64,000 bases of DNA from assembly GCA_963837585.1 (NCBI GenBank), contig CAWINX010000003.1, positions 930,001-994,000 of the forward strand, given 5' to 3'. Origin of the DNA: CAWINX01 sp963837585 (lineage in GTDB: Bacteria > Actinomycetota > Thermoleophilia > Solirubrobacterales > 70-9). Shown piece after piece: positions 32,311 to 41,155 of the stretch. Positions within the stretch are counted from its first letter, which is position 1, and every line of letters begins with the position of its first letter. The notes beneath the pieces are model-generated. The model was not told the DNA's origin. It saw only the letters and a program-made list of their open reading frames with translations, and searched no databases. Position numbers and translations under genes: made by a program.

Positions 32311-34631
32311 TGCTGGCGCGCAAGGCATACCGCGACCTGCGCGCGATGGGCCTGCGCGCCGTCCTGATCGTCGCGGTGATCGGCGCCGGCCCGGGAACCG
32401 CGGCCGGCATCTCCCTGGCCCTGCACGACGTGAGGCAGACTCGCGAGGCCTTCTACTCGCGATACGCGCTCGCCGGCCTCGACCTGCGCCTGCGCCGCCC
32501 GCTCGCCCAGCAGCTTCTGCTGGCGCGCGCCCGAGGGGCGGGGTCCACCCGGGCCGAGGCGCGCCTCATCCTCGACGGCGCCGCCCTGCGGGGGCGCCGC
32601 GGGCAGAGCTCCGCCGAGCTGGTCGGCATGCCGGCGGGCGCGCGGCTCAACCGCCTCGCCGTCACCGCCGGCCGGGGCTTGGACAGCTCTGCGCGCCGCG
32701 GTGCCGTGGTCGATGCCGATTACGCGGATCGCTTCGGCATCCGTCCGGGCGACCGCCTCCGCCTGCGGGTCGGCGGGCGCGGGCTCACGGTGCGCGTCCG
32801 GGGCCTGGCGCGAAGCCCCGAGTATCTGCTGGCGACCGCCAACCCCGACTACCTGGTGCCACAGCGCGGCTCGCTCGCCGTCGCCTTCCTGCCGCGCGCC
32901 TCGCTGCAGCGGCTGACCGGGCTTCGCGGGCGGGCCAACGACCTGGCAGTCGACCTCCCCGGCGGGGGAACGGGCCGCCGCGCCGGCCGGCTTGCCGCGG
33001 GCCTGCCGACCGCGCGGGTCACGCCCCGTTCCCGCCAGTACGGCCTGCGCCTGACCGAGGCCGATGTCCACAGCTTCTCGATCTTCGCGCCGGTGATGGG
33101 AGTGGTGTTCGGGATCGTCGGGCTGTTGCTGATCGCGCTCAGCCTGCGCCGCCTGGTCAGCTCCCAGCGTCGCGAGCTCGGCGCGCTGCTGGCGATCGGC
33201 TACCCGCCGCGCACGGTGGTCGCCACGGTGCTGCTGCCCGCGGCGGCGCTCGCCCTGCTCGGCGCCGCGCTCGCCGTCGGCGTCACGATCGCCGTCGGCC
33301 GGCTCGTCGCCGACGAGTACTCCAGCGCCGTCGGCTTCCCGGTGACGCAGCACCCGCTGGCGCTCGAGCCGCTGGCGCTGGCAGGGGGACTGGCGCTGAC
33401 CGCGACACTGCTGGCGGCGGTGCTTCCCGCCTACCGGCTCGCCCGCCTCGATCCGATCGAGGCGCTGCGCGGCGAGAGGGTCGGGTCCTTCGAGCTACCC
33501 GGCTGGATGCAGCGGCTCACAGCGATCGGCCCGCCGGCCCTCACCTACGGGCTGCGCGGTCTGCTGCGCCGGCCGCTGCTCAGCGCCGCGACAGTGGTCA
33601 GCATCGCCGGCGCGATCGGACTGGCGGCGGCGCTCAACATCCTCGTCTCCTCGACCAACAGCTCGGTTGACGCCGAGTTCGCCAACCAGGGCTGGACCCA
33701 CTCGGTAGACCTCGCCGGCTCCCTGCCCGACAGCCAGGCGACGGCGCTCGCGAGAGGGGCCGGCGCCGCCCGCGCCGAGGCGACCGTGAAGGGGCCGGCG
33801 GAGTTGAGCTCGGTGCGCGGGGGCGGAGGAGCAACCGGAATCCAGCTCGCCGGCCTGCCGCGCCATCCGTCGCTGCTGCGGCTCGACCTGACTTCCGGGT
33901 CGGGCCCCGCTCCTGGCCGGATCGTGCTCAGCGCGCAGATCGCACACAGGCTCGGTGTGGGGACCGGAAGTCGTCTGACGCTGCGCACCGACGCCCGGCG
34001 GACGCCGGTCAGGGTCGCCGGCATCGCTCGCACCCTCGCCACCGAACAGAGCTACCTGCCGCGCCGCCAAGCCGCTCGCCTGCTCGGCCTCCCCGGCCGG
34101 GCGACCAGCGTCCTCGTCGATGGCGACGCGTCCGTCGCGCGCCGCCTGCGCGCCGATCCCGCCGTGGCACGGGTGACCTCGAAGGCTTCGGCCCTGACCG
34201 CGGAGCGGGAGCTGCTCGGCGAGCTGACCGGGCTGATCTCCGTCCTGCAGGCGATCAGCCTCGGCGTCGGCGCCCTCTTCCTCGTCTCCACTCTCGCACT
34301 CTCCTACCTCGACCGGCGCGGCGAGTTCGCGACGCTGGCGGCGCTCGGCTACGGGCGGCGCCAGATCGGCGGGGCGGTGGCCGGTGAGGCGCTCACCCAA
34401 ACGCTCGTCGCGGCCGCTCTCTCGATCCCGCTCGGGGTGCTGATCGCCTCGCCGCTCTCACGACGGATCGCGGAGGCCTGGTTCGAGATCGGACTGCACC
34501 CGGAGCCGCCGAGCTTCCTGCTGGTGATCCTGCCCGCCCTTGCCCTGGCGCTGCTCGCGGCCGCGCATGCGACCTGGAGGGCCCTGCGCCTGAACATCGC
34601 CGCCACGGTCAGGGCCCGCCTGATCGGCTGA
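32310..34631 (+). CDS. FtsX/MacB-type ABC permease, two FtsX units
   Basis: 773 residues. The N-terminal helix (AVLIVAVIGAGPGTAAGISL) is followed by a large extracytoplasmic domain. A three-helix FtsX unit at about 250-385 carries SSQRRELGALLAIGYPPRTV. A second helix and periplasmic domain, and a final FtsX unit at about 640-770 with LDRRGEFATLAALGYGRRQI, complete the protein. This duplicated layout matches predicted permeases of the MacB superfamily acting on lipoproteins, peptides or lipids. It functions with the preceding ATPase. The gene is intact over 2.3 kb. Confidence 0.9.
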   Translation: MLARKAYRDLRAMGLRAVLIVAVIGAGPGTAAGISLALHDVRQTREAFYSRYALAGLDLRLRRPLAQQLLLARARGAGSTRAEARLILDGAALRGRRGQSSAELVGMPAGARLNRLAVTAGRGLDSSARRGAVVDADYADRFGIRPGDRLRLRVGGRGLTVRVRGLARSPEYLLATANPDYLVPQRGSLAVAFLPRASLQRLTGLRGRANDLAVDLPGGGTGRRAGRLAAGLPTARVTPRSRQYGLRLTEADVHSFSIFAPVMGVVFGIVGLLLIALSLRRLVSSQRRELGALLAIGYPPRTVVATVLLPAAALALLGAALAVGVTIAVGRLVADEYSSAVGFPVTQHPLALEPLALAGGLALTATLLAAVLPAYRLARLDPIEALRGERVGSFELPGWMQRLTAIGPPALTYGLRGLLRRPLLSAATVVSIAGAIGLAAALNILVSSTNSSVDAEFANQGWTHSVDLAGSLPDSQATALARGAGAARAEATVKGPAELSSVRGGGGATGIQLAGLPRHPSLLRLDLTSGSGPAPGRIVLSAQIAHRLGVGTGSRLTLRTDARRTPVRVAGIARTLATEQSYLPRRQAARLLGLPGRATSVLVDGDASVARRLRADPAVARVTSKASALTAERELLGELTGLISVLQAISLGVGALFLVSTLALSYLDRRGEFATLAALGYGRRQIGGAVAGEALTQTLVAAALSIPLGVLIASPLSRRIAEAWFEIGLHPEPPSFLLVILPALALALLAAAHATWRALRLNIAATVRARLIG

Positions 34632-34649
34632 GCGGGCAAGGCTCTCTGG

Positions 34650-35724
34650 TCAGTCGGAAAGCGAGATCACGTGCGCGGTCTTCGGGTCCACGCGCCCCTC
34701 GATCACCTCGGCGTAGGCGCCCTTCAGCCCGTCGAATCCCTGGGCCGGGATCGTCTCGAGCCAGCCGTCCATCCACTCGCAGAACGGGTGCCAGGCGTCG
34801 GCGACCGCCTGCTCGAGGCCGGCGCGGCCCCAGTCCTTGGAGCGCTTGACCACCCGGTCGGGGGCGAAGAAGAAGGTCGGCCTCGGCCCGGGCAGCTCGC
34901 CGCTCGCCGGCGCCAAGCTCCTCCCAGTGCGTGACCCCGACCGCCATGCTGTGGACGAGCTCGTCGCCGAAGTGGGAGTGGACCGCGTGGCGCACCTCGC
35001 CGTCGCCGGCGATGTCGACGTAGATCGCCGGTCCCTCGCCCAGGGAGTCGATGTCGTCGTAGGGGACGACGCGGCCGTAGATCCCCAGCCCCTCGACGAA
35101 CTCGACGCTGCGCGGCGAGGTGAGGCCGACCAGCTCGACGCCCTCGCGCTGGGCCAGCAGGAAGGCGGCGGCGATCGCCGTCTTGCTCGAGGCGCTGGAG
35201 ATGACGATCGGCCCCCGCTCGACCAGACCCTCGTCGGCGAGCTGGTCGTCGATCAGGAAGGAGGTGAAGAAGAGCGGCCGCAGCAGCATCTGGATCTCCT
35301 CGGTGTCCGCCCGGTAGAAGGGGTCGCCGTCGGTCGCCAGGTAGCGGTGATAGGCGGAAGGCAGCGCCGCCCGGTGTGGGGAGCCGTCGACGAACCCCTG
35401 CCCGTCGACGCTTACCGGCGTCACCAGCAGGTGGGAGGAGGGGGGCAGGTAGCCGTAGATCCGCGTCCCGGCCTCGACCCCGTCGACCTCGCTGCGCTCG
35501 ACCTCGGCGAAACCCCACATCGGCACCCGCCCCCAGCCCTCCTGCGCCGGGAAGAAGTCCCAGTAGGACATCGCCTCGCCCATCACCGCGTAGGTGATGT
35601 TGTTGGCGGTCAGCCCGAAGGTGTCGACCCGCAGCAGCGCCTGGCCGGGACCGACCTCGGGCGGCTCGGACTCGGCGATGCGGCACTCGCGCAGGTCGTC
35701 GCGCTTGACCAGGAAGTCGCTCAT
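34650..35724 (-). pseudogene. DUF2855 family protein, frameshifted
   Basis: ATG 35724 gives DDLRECRIAESEPPEVGPGQ and LLRVDTFGLTANNITYAVMG, a medium-chain dehydrogenase-like N-terminus. The following sequence (EGWGRVPMWGFAEVERSEV, ISSASSKTAIAAAFLLAQRE) is typical of DUF2855. Near 34915 the frame changes; the natural end FFFAPDRVVKRSKDWGRAGL through GRVDPKTAHVISLSD stops at 34650. The family resembles quinone oxidoreductases but lacks a defined reaction. The divergent MFS gene starts 66 bp away. Confidence 0.8.
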
Positions 35725-35790
35725 CGGTCGCCGATGCTTTCACGGAGCCGGCGGATCCCGCTCGCTAGGTTGCAGCCAGCCGCCGCCGCG

Positions 35791-37236
35791 ATGACCTCCT
35801 CGACTTCCGATCGCACCCATCCGCACCTGACCCTCGCCGTGCTCGCGCTGGGCGGGCTTGCCTACGCGATGTTGAGCTCTGCCGTCGTGCCGGCGTTGCC
35901 GACGATGCAGCGCGACCTCCACACGACCGAGACCGGGATCACCTGGCTGTTGACCGGCTACCTGCTGGCGGCCTCGGTCGGGACCTCGATCATCGGCCGG
36001 CTCGGCGACATGTACGGGAAGGAGCGGCTGTTGCTGTGGACGCTGGTGATCCTCGGCGCCGGCACCCTGTTGGCCGCGGTCTCCAGCTCCCTGCCGCTGC
36101 TGATCGCCGCTCGCTTCATTCAGGGCGCCGGGGGAGGCATCTTCCCCCTCGCCTACGGGATCGTCCGCGACGAGTTCCCGGCCGACGAGGTGGCGGGAGG
36201 AATCGGCCTGCTCTCGGCGATCCTTGGCGTCGGCGGCGGCCTCGGGATCGTCCTCTCCGGGGTGATCATCGAGCACCTCAACTACCACTGGCTCTTCTGG
36301 TTCCCGCTCGTCGCGGTCGTGCTCGCCGCGGTCGCCACCTGGCGGTTCGTGCCGGAGTCCCCGGTCCGCACCCCGGGACGGGTCAACTGGTTGGCGGCGG
36401 CGCTGATGACGCTCGGCCTCTCGGCGCTGCTGCTGGCGATCAGCCAGACCACCACCTGGGGCTGGGTCTCGACCAAGACCTTCGGGCTCGCCCTGGTCGG
36501 GGTCGCCTTCACCCTGGCCTGGATCCGGGTCGAGGTGCGCAGCCGCGAGCCGCTGATCGACATGACGATGATGCGGGTGCGCGGCGTCTGGACCACCAAC
36601 GCCGCCGCCTTCCTGCTCGGCGCCGGCCTCTACGCCTCCTTCGTCGTCTTCCCCCAGTTCGCCCAGCTGCCGAAGAGCACCGGCTTCGGCTTCGGGGCCT
36701 CGGTCGTCGTCTCCGGGCTCTACCTGCTGCCGGCGACGATCGGGATGACGATCCTCGGACTGCGCGCCGGGGCGATCTCGGCCCGCTTCGGGTCCCGCGT
36801 GGCGCTGCTTGCCGGGACCGTCTTCGCGATCGCCTCCTTCGCCATGCTCGCGGTGGCCCACGACCACCCCTACGAGCTACTGATCGCCGCCGCCCTGCTC
36901 GGGGTTGGCATCGGGCTTGCCTTCGCGGCCCTCGGCAACCTGATCGTGCGGGCGGTTCCGCCCGAGCAGACCGGCGTCGCCAGCGGTATGAACACGGTGA
37001 TGCGGACGCTCGGCGGCGCCCTCGGGGGTCAGCTGTCGGCGACCTTCATCTCGGCCCACATGGCCGCAGGCGAGCCCACGGTCACCGGCTTCACCGAGAC
37101 CTTCCTGATGGCGACCGGCTTCCTGGCGCTCTGCTTTGTCGCCGGCCTCCTGGTGCCCAGGGCGATCGGCTCGGCCGGAAACGAGGGGGAAGGCGGCGAG
37201 GCCCAGGTCATGGCGCCGGAGACTGCGCCGGCGTGA
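35791..37236 (+). CDS. MFS transporter of the DHA2 (EmrB/QacA) type
   Basis: 481 residues, 13-14 predicted helices. TM1 is LTLAVLALGGLAYAMLSSAV with VVPALPTMQRDL. The family motif near TM3 is IIGRLGDMYGKERLLLWTLV, and the TM5 motif is LGVGGGLGIVLSGVIIEHL. DHA2 carriers expel drugs or metabolites using the proton gradient. ATG 35791 is chosen because the reading frame upstream is antisense to DUF2855. Substrate unknown. The 3' end overlaps the convergent sigma-partner gene by 29 bp. Confidence 0.9.
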   Translation: MTSSTSDRTHPHLTLAVLALGGLAYAMLSSAVVPALPTMQRDLHTTETGITWLLTGYLLAASVGTSIIGRLGDMYGKERLLLWTLVILGAGTLLAAVSSSLPLLIAARFIQGAGGGIFPLAYGIVRDEFPADEVAGGIGLLSAILGVGGGLGIVLSGVIIEHLNYHWLFWFPLVAVVLAAVATWRFVPESPVRTPGRVNWLAAALMTLGLSALLLAISQTTTWGWVSTKTFGLALVGVAFTLAWIRVEVRSREPLIDMTMMRVRGVWTTNAAAFLLGAGLYASFVVFPQFAQLPKSTGFGFGASVVVSGLYLLPATIGMTILGLRAGAISARFGSRVALLAGTVFAIASFAMLAVAHDHPYELLIAAALLGVGIGLAFAALGNLIVRAVPPEQTGVASGMNTVMRTLGGALGGQLSATFISAHMAAGEPTVTGFTETFLMATGFLALCFVAGLLVPRAIGSAGNEGEGGEAQVMAPETAPA

Positions 37237-38024
37237 CCTGCACGTAGTGCTGCCAGTCCCACCACGGGCCGTCGATCGCTTTGCTCCCGACCACGTTGCC
37301 GTCGGCGTCGAGGGCGCGCACCTCCTGCGGGTCGCGGCTGGGCTCGGCGAGGAGGACGAAGCCGCCGTCGACTCCGTCCACCCGCAGGGGAGGACCTGAG
37401 GCGTAGGCGAGCTCGACGCTGGTCACCGAGCGGGCGGTGATCCCGAACAGGGGCACGTGGCCGTTTTGGTCGGCATGTCTCATTGAGCCGGGGCCGAGCA
37501 CGTAGAGAGCCTGGTCGTTGAATTCATTGGCTGTCATCCCGCCCATGCCGAAACCGGTGTCGCCGAGGTCGAAGCCGACGGTCCCCGAGGGCTCGAGGTA
37601 GGCGTAGAGCCTGTAGCCGCCCGCCTCGGCGATCACCCGGGGCTGGTGGATGTGCTCTTTCGACCAGCTGCCGTTGTTGAAGTAGTCGGGGGCCTGCTCG
37701 GTCGCGCCGAGCGGCCGGCCGGGCGCATCGGCCGAGTCGCCGCCCATCCAGCCGCCGAAGACACCGGCGATGCTGCCGGTGACGTCGTCGATCGCGGCGC
37801 GGGTCGTCGGCACGGCGTAGAGGCCGGCGGCCGCCAGGGCCAAGGCCGCGAGCCCTGGAGCGGCGAAGCGCTGCCACTGGTCGGATCCACGCAGGCTCGC
37901 GGAACGCCTGTCTGAGGGTCTTCAGCCTGGCGATCACGCGGGCGACATCCCCCTCGCTGGGCTCAAGGCTCCGAATCGGGGCAAAGGCCGCCCGCATCGA
38001 GTTCTCGTTCAGATTGGTCGGCAT
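37208..38024 (-). pseudogene. Membrane protein partner of the ECF sigma factor, frameshifted
   Basis: ATG 38024 with a strong AAAGGAGG site gives NLNENSMRAAFAPIRSLEPS and EGDVARVIARLKT. Near 37918 the frame changes to SDQWQRFAAPGLAALALAAA, one membrane helix, then an extracytoplasmic domain of about 190 residues (FNNGSWSKEHIHQPRVIAEA, GGYRLYAYLEPSGTVGFDLG, SVELAYASGPPLRVDGVDGG). It begins 2 bp after the sigma-factor stop. The short cytoplasmic part plus one helix plus outer sensor suggests an anti-sigma factor (inference); no zinc-binding ZAS motif is visible. Confidence 0.65.
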
Positions 38025-38026
38025 CG

Positions 38027-38626
38027 TCAACCTCCTTTGAGGGCGAGCGCAAGCTCGGCCAGTTGGGTGTCCTTTCGAAGTTCTTTGCGGCCGCGCGAGA
38101 GGAGCGCGTGGACCGTCCCCACCCGACAGCCCAGCGCGGCCGCGATCTCGGCGTCGGAGAGGTCGTGCACGTAGCGGAGCGCCAGCGCCAGGCGCTGTTT
38201 GGGCGGCAGCTCGGCGAGCGCGGTCGCAAGGGCCTGGCGGGCGGCGAGCAGCGTCTCGCGATCGGCGCTCTCGCGAACCACCGGATGGGCGGCCTCCGGC
38301 AGCAGGACGATTGGGGTTTCGGCGCGGTGGGCGCGGCGGCGACGCTTCAGCAGGCGCAGCGTGTGACGCACCGTTATCCGGTGGACCCAAGCGTCGAATG
38401 CTTCGGGATCGCGGAGCTTGCGGAGCGAGCCCAGCACGTCGACCGCGACGTCCTGGGCGACGTCGGCAGCCTCCTCGCGGCTCGCCAGCAGCGCCGCGGC
38501 CGTTCGCAGGGCGAGGCGGGTGGCGCGACGGGCCAGCGCCTCCGCCGCGTCGGCGTCCCCCTCGCGATAGCGCTTCACCTCGACGGCGATCGAGCTCGCC
38601 TCGGATTTAACTGGGTCTGCGCGCAT
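38027..38626 (-). CDS. ECF-type RNA polymerase sigma factor
   Basis: 199 residues. Region 2 is at about 15-90 (LLASREEAADVAQDVAVDVL, DPEAFDAWVHRITVRHTLRL). Region 4 is at about 130-185 (LAELPPKQRLALALRYVHDL, SDAEIAAALGCRVGTVHALL, SRGRKELRK). There is no region 1 or 3. It should direct RNA polymerase to a small regulon, held inactive by the membrane protein encoded 2 bp downstream. The 75-bp upstream gap carries GGTTTTCG and ACTAGGTCT, a possible self-recognised promoter. Confidence 0.9.
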   Translation of the reverse strand: MRADPVKSEASSIAVEVKRYREGDADAAEALARRATRLALRTAAALLASREEAADVAQDVAVDVLGSLRKLRDPEAFDAWVHRITVRHTLRLLKRRRRAHRAETPIVLLPEAAHPVVRESADRETLLAARQALATALAELPPKQRLALALRYVHDLSDAEIAAALGCRVGTVHALLSRGRKELRKDTQLAELALALKGG

Positions 38627-38700
38627 CTACAGACCTAGTGTGCGGCGGCCGCGAAAACCTTGCGCCGCAATCTTGGCGACCGGGGTGGTTTTCGGGGGCC

Positions 38701-39117
38701 TTATTGACGCAACTCGGCAAGCAGCGCTTGGGAGGTGATCACTCGAACGCCGCGATGTTCGCCGACGGGCAGCAGGTGCTTGCGGTCGCCTGAGACGAGC
38801 ACATCCACCTTCGCCTCCACTGCGCAGACGAGGATCAGGTCGTCGTCGGGGTCACCCGTCACGGCGTTGGGCGGGGAACTGGGAACCGGGGCGAGTTCCG
38901 CAGCCAGGTCGACGAGCAACTCTTCGGTTTGGCGCCAGCGCTCAGGCGCAAAATCCAGCTTCTCGGTAAGGATCCGCTCCAGCTCGACCATCACCGGTTG
39001 CAGGAGGACGAACTCCAGGCGATCGTCGATCGCCTCCTCGATCACTCGGCTCGGCGGCCCGCTCGCGATCAACGCGGAGACCAGAACGTTGGTGTCGCAG
39101 GCGATGCGCAGGGTCAG
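38701..39117 (-). CDS. PIN-domain toxin (VapC-like) with CTG start
   Basis: 138 residues if translation begins at CTG 39117, which overlaps the antitoxin stop as CTGA. That start is required to include RIACDTNVLVSALI, the first catalytic Asp; the first conventional codon (TTG 39072) would cut it off. Further PIN acids are in VMVELERIL and GDPDDDLILVCAVEAKVDVL, then VSGDRKHLL. Like other PIN toxins it should be an RNase. It forms an operon with the RHH antitoxin. Confidence 0.8.
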   Translation of the reverse strand: MTLRIACDTNVLVSALIASGPPSRVIEEAIDDRLEFVLLQPVMVELERILTEKLDFAPERWRQTEELLVDLAAELAPVPSSPPNAVTGDPDDDLILVCAVEAKVDVLVSGDRKHLLPVGEHRGVRVITSQALLAELRQ

Positions 39118-39350
39118 CCGCGCTTGGCGCGCATTTCGTCGATCAGGGTCTCGCTGTCGTCGGGCCCGACCCCAAGCATCTCGGCCCGTTCGCGCCCATA
39201 GCGCTGCAGCTCGGCGAAGCGCTCAATCTGCACCTGGCGGCGCAGCGCATCGCGAACGACCTCGCTCTTCGTCTTGCCGAGGCTCTGGGCGAGGGCGTCG
39301 GTTTCATCAGCGAGATCGTCGGGAAGGGAAACGGAGAGCAGGCGACTCAT
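39114..39350 (-). CDS. RHH (CopG/VapB-like) antitoxin
   Basis: 78 residues. The ribbon-helix-helix fold is clear: SRLLSVSLPDDLADETDALA, then SLGKTKSEVVRDALRRQVQI. The C-terminal half would bind the toxin. It precedes and overlaps the PIN gene by 4 nt. A dyad and -10 box overlap its own ATG, pointing to autorepression and a leaderless transcript. Confidence 0.85.
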   Translation of the reverse strand: MSRLLSVSLPDDLADETDALAQSLGKTKSEVVRDALRRQVQIERFAELQRYGRERAEMLGVGPDDSETLIDEMRAKRG

Positions 39351-39365
39351 ATGAAAACATCATAT
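39349..39365 (-). promoter_or_regulatory. Operator and -10 box of the RHH/PIN operon
   Basis: ATATGA-N5-TCATAT is a perfect 6-bp dyad lying over the antitoxin start codon. On the minus strand it contains TATGAT (39364-39359), a good -10, ending 8 nt before the ATG. This is a compact autoregulated and probably leaderless promoter. Confidence 0.5.
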
Positions 39366-39390
39366 CGCCTGCGGACGCGTCGCTTGAGAA

Positions 39391-39835
39391 TTAGCCGCCC
39401 CAGTCCCCGCTCGCCGGGCAGCCGCCGAGCGTTCTTCTTGGTGCAGGGGAAGCTGAGCACGCCTTTGGCGTTGAGCTTGATCTTGAACTTCTGGGAGCTG
39501 GGCTCGGACTGGACGACGATCGTGAATGTGGTGGGGCCGAGGCCGTTCACCTTCAGCTTGGGATTCGGTGGCAGCGTCGGGTCCACGGCGCGCAGGGCGT
39601 CGGCGTCGCAGCTGTCATAGGTGCCGAAGAGGGTGCTGAGCCGGCAGGTCTCGAGCGCGATGTCGGCGTTGTGGGCGGTCTCCTTGGCGCGGGCGTCGCG
39701 GGCCTTGCTGGCCTGGTCGCCGAAGGCTGGGATCGCGATCGTCGCCAGGATGGTGACGATCAACATCACGATCAACATCTCGACCAGGGTGAGGCCGGAT
39801 TCGTCCCTCAGCAGCTGGTGGATTGCGGAGGCCAC
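39391..39835 (-). pseudogene. Type IV prepilin-like protein, frameshifted near the end
   Basis: GTG 39835 gives MASAIHQLLRDESG, then LTLVEMLIVMLIVTILATIA. This is a class III-like prepilin leader with cleavage after Gly and Glu at position 5. The rest (KARDARAKETAHNADIALET, PKLKVNGLGPTTFTIVVQS) resembles major pilins. In the given frame it runs to 39347, but one base over the end becomes GGCPASGDWGG with stop at 39391-39393, the normal pilin C-terminus with a disulfide Cys. The shift is near 39430. No other pilus genes are nearby. Confidence 0.75.
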
Positions 39836-39903
39836 GTCTATTCATTCGATCCCCCGTCCGCTTTCCTGGAGTCGAAACGGCTGCGCGGTAAGAGTTCTGA
39901 CAG

Positions 39904-40617
39904 TCAGCCCGAGGCGTCGCGCAGCAGCCCGAATCCCTCCGGCGCGGTGCCACGCAGCGCCCAGCCGTCGTCGTTGCGGACCAGGACGCCTCGGTCTCGC
40001 AGGCTCGACAGGGCGGTTGAGACCGACGGCCGCCGGGCGGCCACCAGCTCACTGAGCAGGCTGTGGGTCAGCGGCACCGGGATGTCGATCCACTCGCCGC
40101 GAACGTAGCCGAAGCGGTCGGCGAGGTGCCAGAAGAGCAGGTTCAGCCTGGTTTCGACCGTGCGCTGGTTGACGATCGCGACCAGGATCGCCAGGTAGCG
40201 GGAGCGCAGCAGGCTCCGGCGCGTCAGGGCGACGGCGATCTCGGGAAAGGGGGCCGCCTGGCGGCTGAAGTCAGCGTCGAGGATCGCCAGGCGGGCGTCG
40301 CCGATCACGACCCAGTCCGCTTCGGCCGGGATGCTCGACCACTCGCCGACCCGGTCCCAGGGTCGCAGCAGATCGCCGGGGCCGAGCAGCTCGGCCCCGC
40401 GCAGCGTCCCCTGCGCGACCCGCCGGCAGAGGGTTCCCGAGAGGACGAGCAGCCCGAAGCCCGTGCGGTGATCCTTGACCGCCTCCTCGGCGTCCCAGGC
40501 GCCCGCCTCCGCTTCGAGCACCCGCGCGAGGCAGGTGCGTTCGGCGGTTTCTCGCTTCGAGCTCTCTATTCCCGCGCCCAGATCGGGATCCAAGCGCAGG
40601 ACGGGGACGGTCGCCAT
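39904..40617 (-). CDS. Crp/Fnr-family transcriptional regulator
   Basis: 237 residues from ATG 40617. The N-terminal half is a cNMP-binding beta-roll (FGLLVLSGTLCRRVAQGTLR, AELLGPGDLLRPWD), followed by the long dimer helix (LVAIVNQRTVETRLNLLFWH). A winged helix completes it (PLTHSLLSELVAARRPSVST, LSSLRDRGVLVRNDDGWAL). Residues for cAMP binding are not conserved, so the ligand is unknown. It is probably separate from the secreted-protein gene 35 bp upstream. Confidence 0.85.
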   Translation of the reverse strand: MATVPVLRLDPDLGAGIESSKRETAERTCLARVLEAEAGAWDAEEAVKDHRTGFGLLVLSGTLCRRVAQGTLRGAELLGPGDLLRPWDRVGEWSSIPAEADWVVIGDARLAILDADFSRQAAPFPEIAVALTRRSLLRSRYLAILVAIVNQRTVETRLNLLFWHLADRFGYVRGEWIDIPVPLTHSLLSELVAARRPSVSTALSSLRDRGVLVRNDDGWALRGTAPEGFGLLRDASG

Positions 40618-40652
40618 CGGCGACAGCGTAGCCCCGCTCCCTGTCGATTTCC

Positions 40653-41057
40653 TCAGCGCTTGGCGGCGAACCGGACCCACCCCGAGTCGCAGCGCGCCCT
40701 TCCCAGCCGGTCGCGGACGCGGACCTTCCCATGCAGGCGCCTGCCGCTCAGCCTGCCGCGAATCGTCACCTCGTCGGTGGAGCCGAACTGCTTGTCGCTG
40801 ATCCGCCCGTGGCGAACCGGTGTCGGCAGGAAGCCGCTCTCGTCGTCGATCAGCACCGCCCCGCCGCGGCAATGCAGCCGCGCCTTCAGGTGCTTGATCA
40901 CAACGCTGCGGCTGCGCACGGCGAGCTTGATCTGGTGTCCCTGCGAGGTGTGCCCCCTGAGCTGGGTCCGCTGACCTCGCGCCGACGCCAACCCGTCGAG
41001 CATCAGCGCGCTTAACAGCGCCACGCAAAAGGTGGCGAGAATCGCCTTCGGAAACAT
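40653..41057 (-). CDS. Secreted 134-aa hypothetical protein
   Basis: A signal peptide (MFPKAILATFCVALLSALML, then DGLASA) is followed by a basic mature domain of about 108 residues with two Cys (RLHCRGG and RARCDSG), probably a disulfide. The pattern HCRGG...GRISDKQF...VTIRGRLSG...CDSGWVRFAAKR resembles a beta-rich secreted family of Thermoleophilia; no function is known to me. Both strong helix-breaking content and small size suggest a single beta domain. Confidence 0.65.
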   Translation of the reverse strand: MFPKAILATFCVALLSALMLDGLASARGQRTQLRGHTSQGHQIKLAVRSRSVVIKHLKARLHCRGGAVLIDDESGFLPTPVRHGRISDKQFGSTDEVTIRGRLSGRRLHGKVRVRDRLGRARCDSGWVRFAAKR

Positions 41058-41155
41058 GGGTGCCTCCCTGTGTCGCTTTCTCCGGCAACAGGGGGAAGCG
41101 GCGGGGGGATCGAAGTTCGCCCCGAGGCTGTCAGAGGCCTGACGATTTCGCCCAG

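Noticed and set aside
34837..35790. A longer N-terminus for the MFS protein starting at 34837
   Set aside because: That stretch is antisense to the DUF2855 gene and lacks membrane character; MFS helices begin after ATG 35791.
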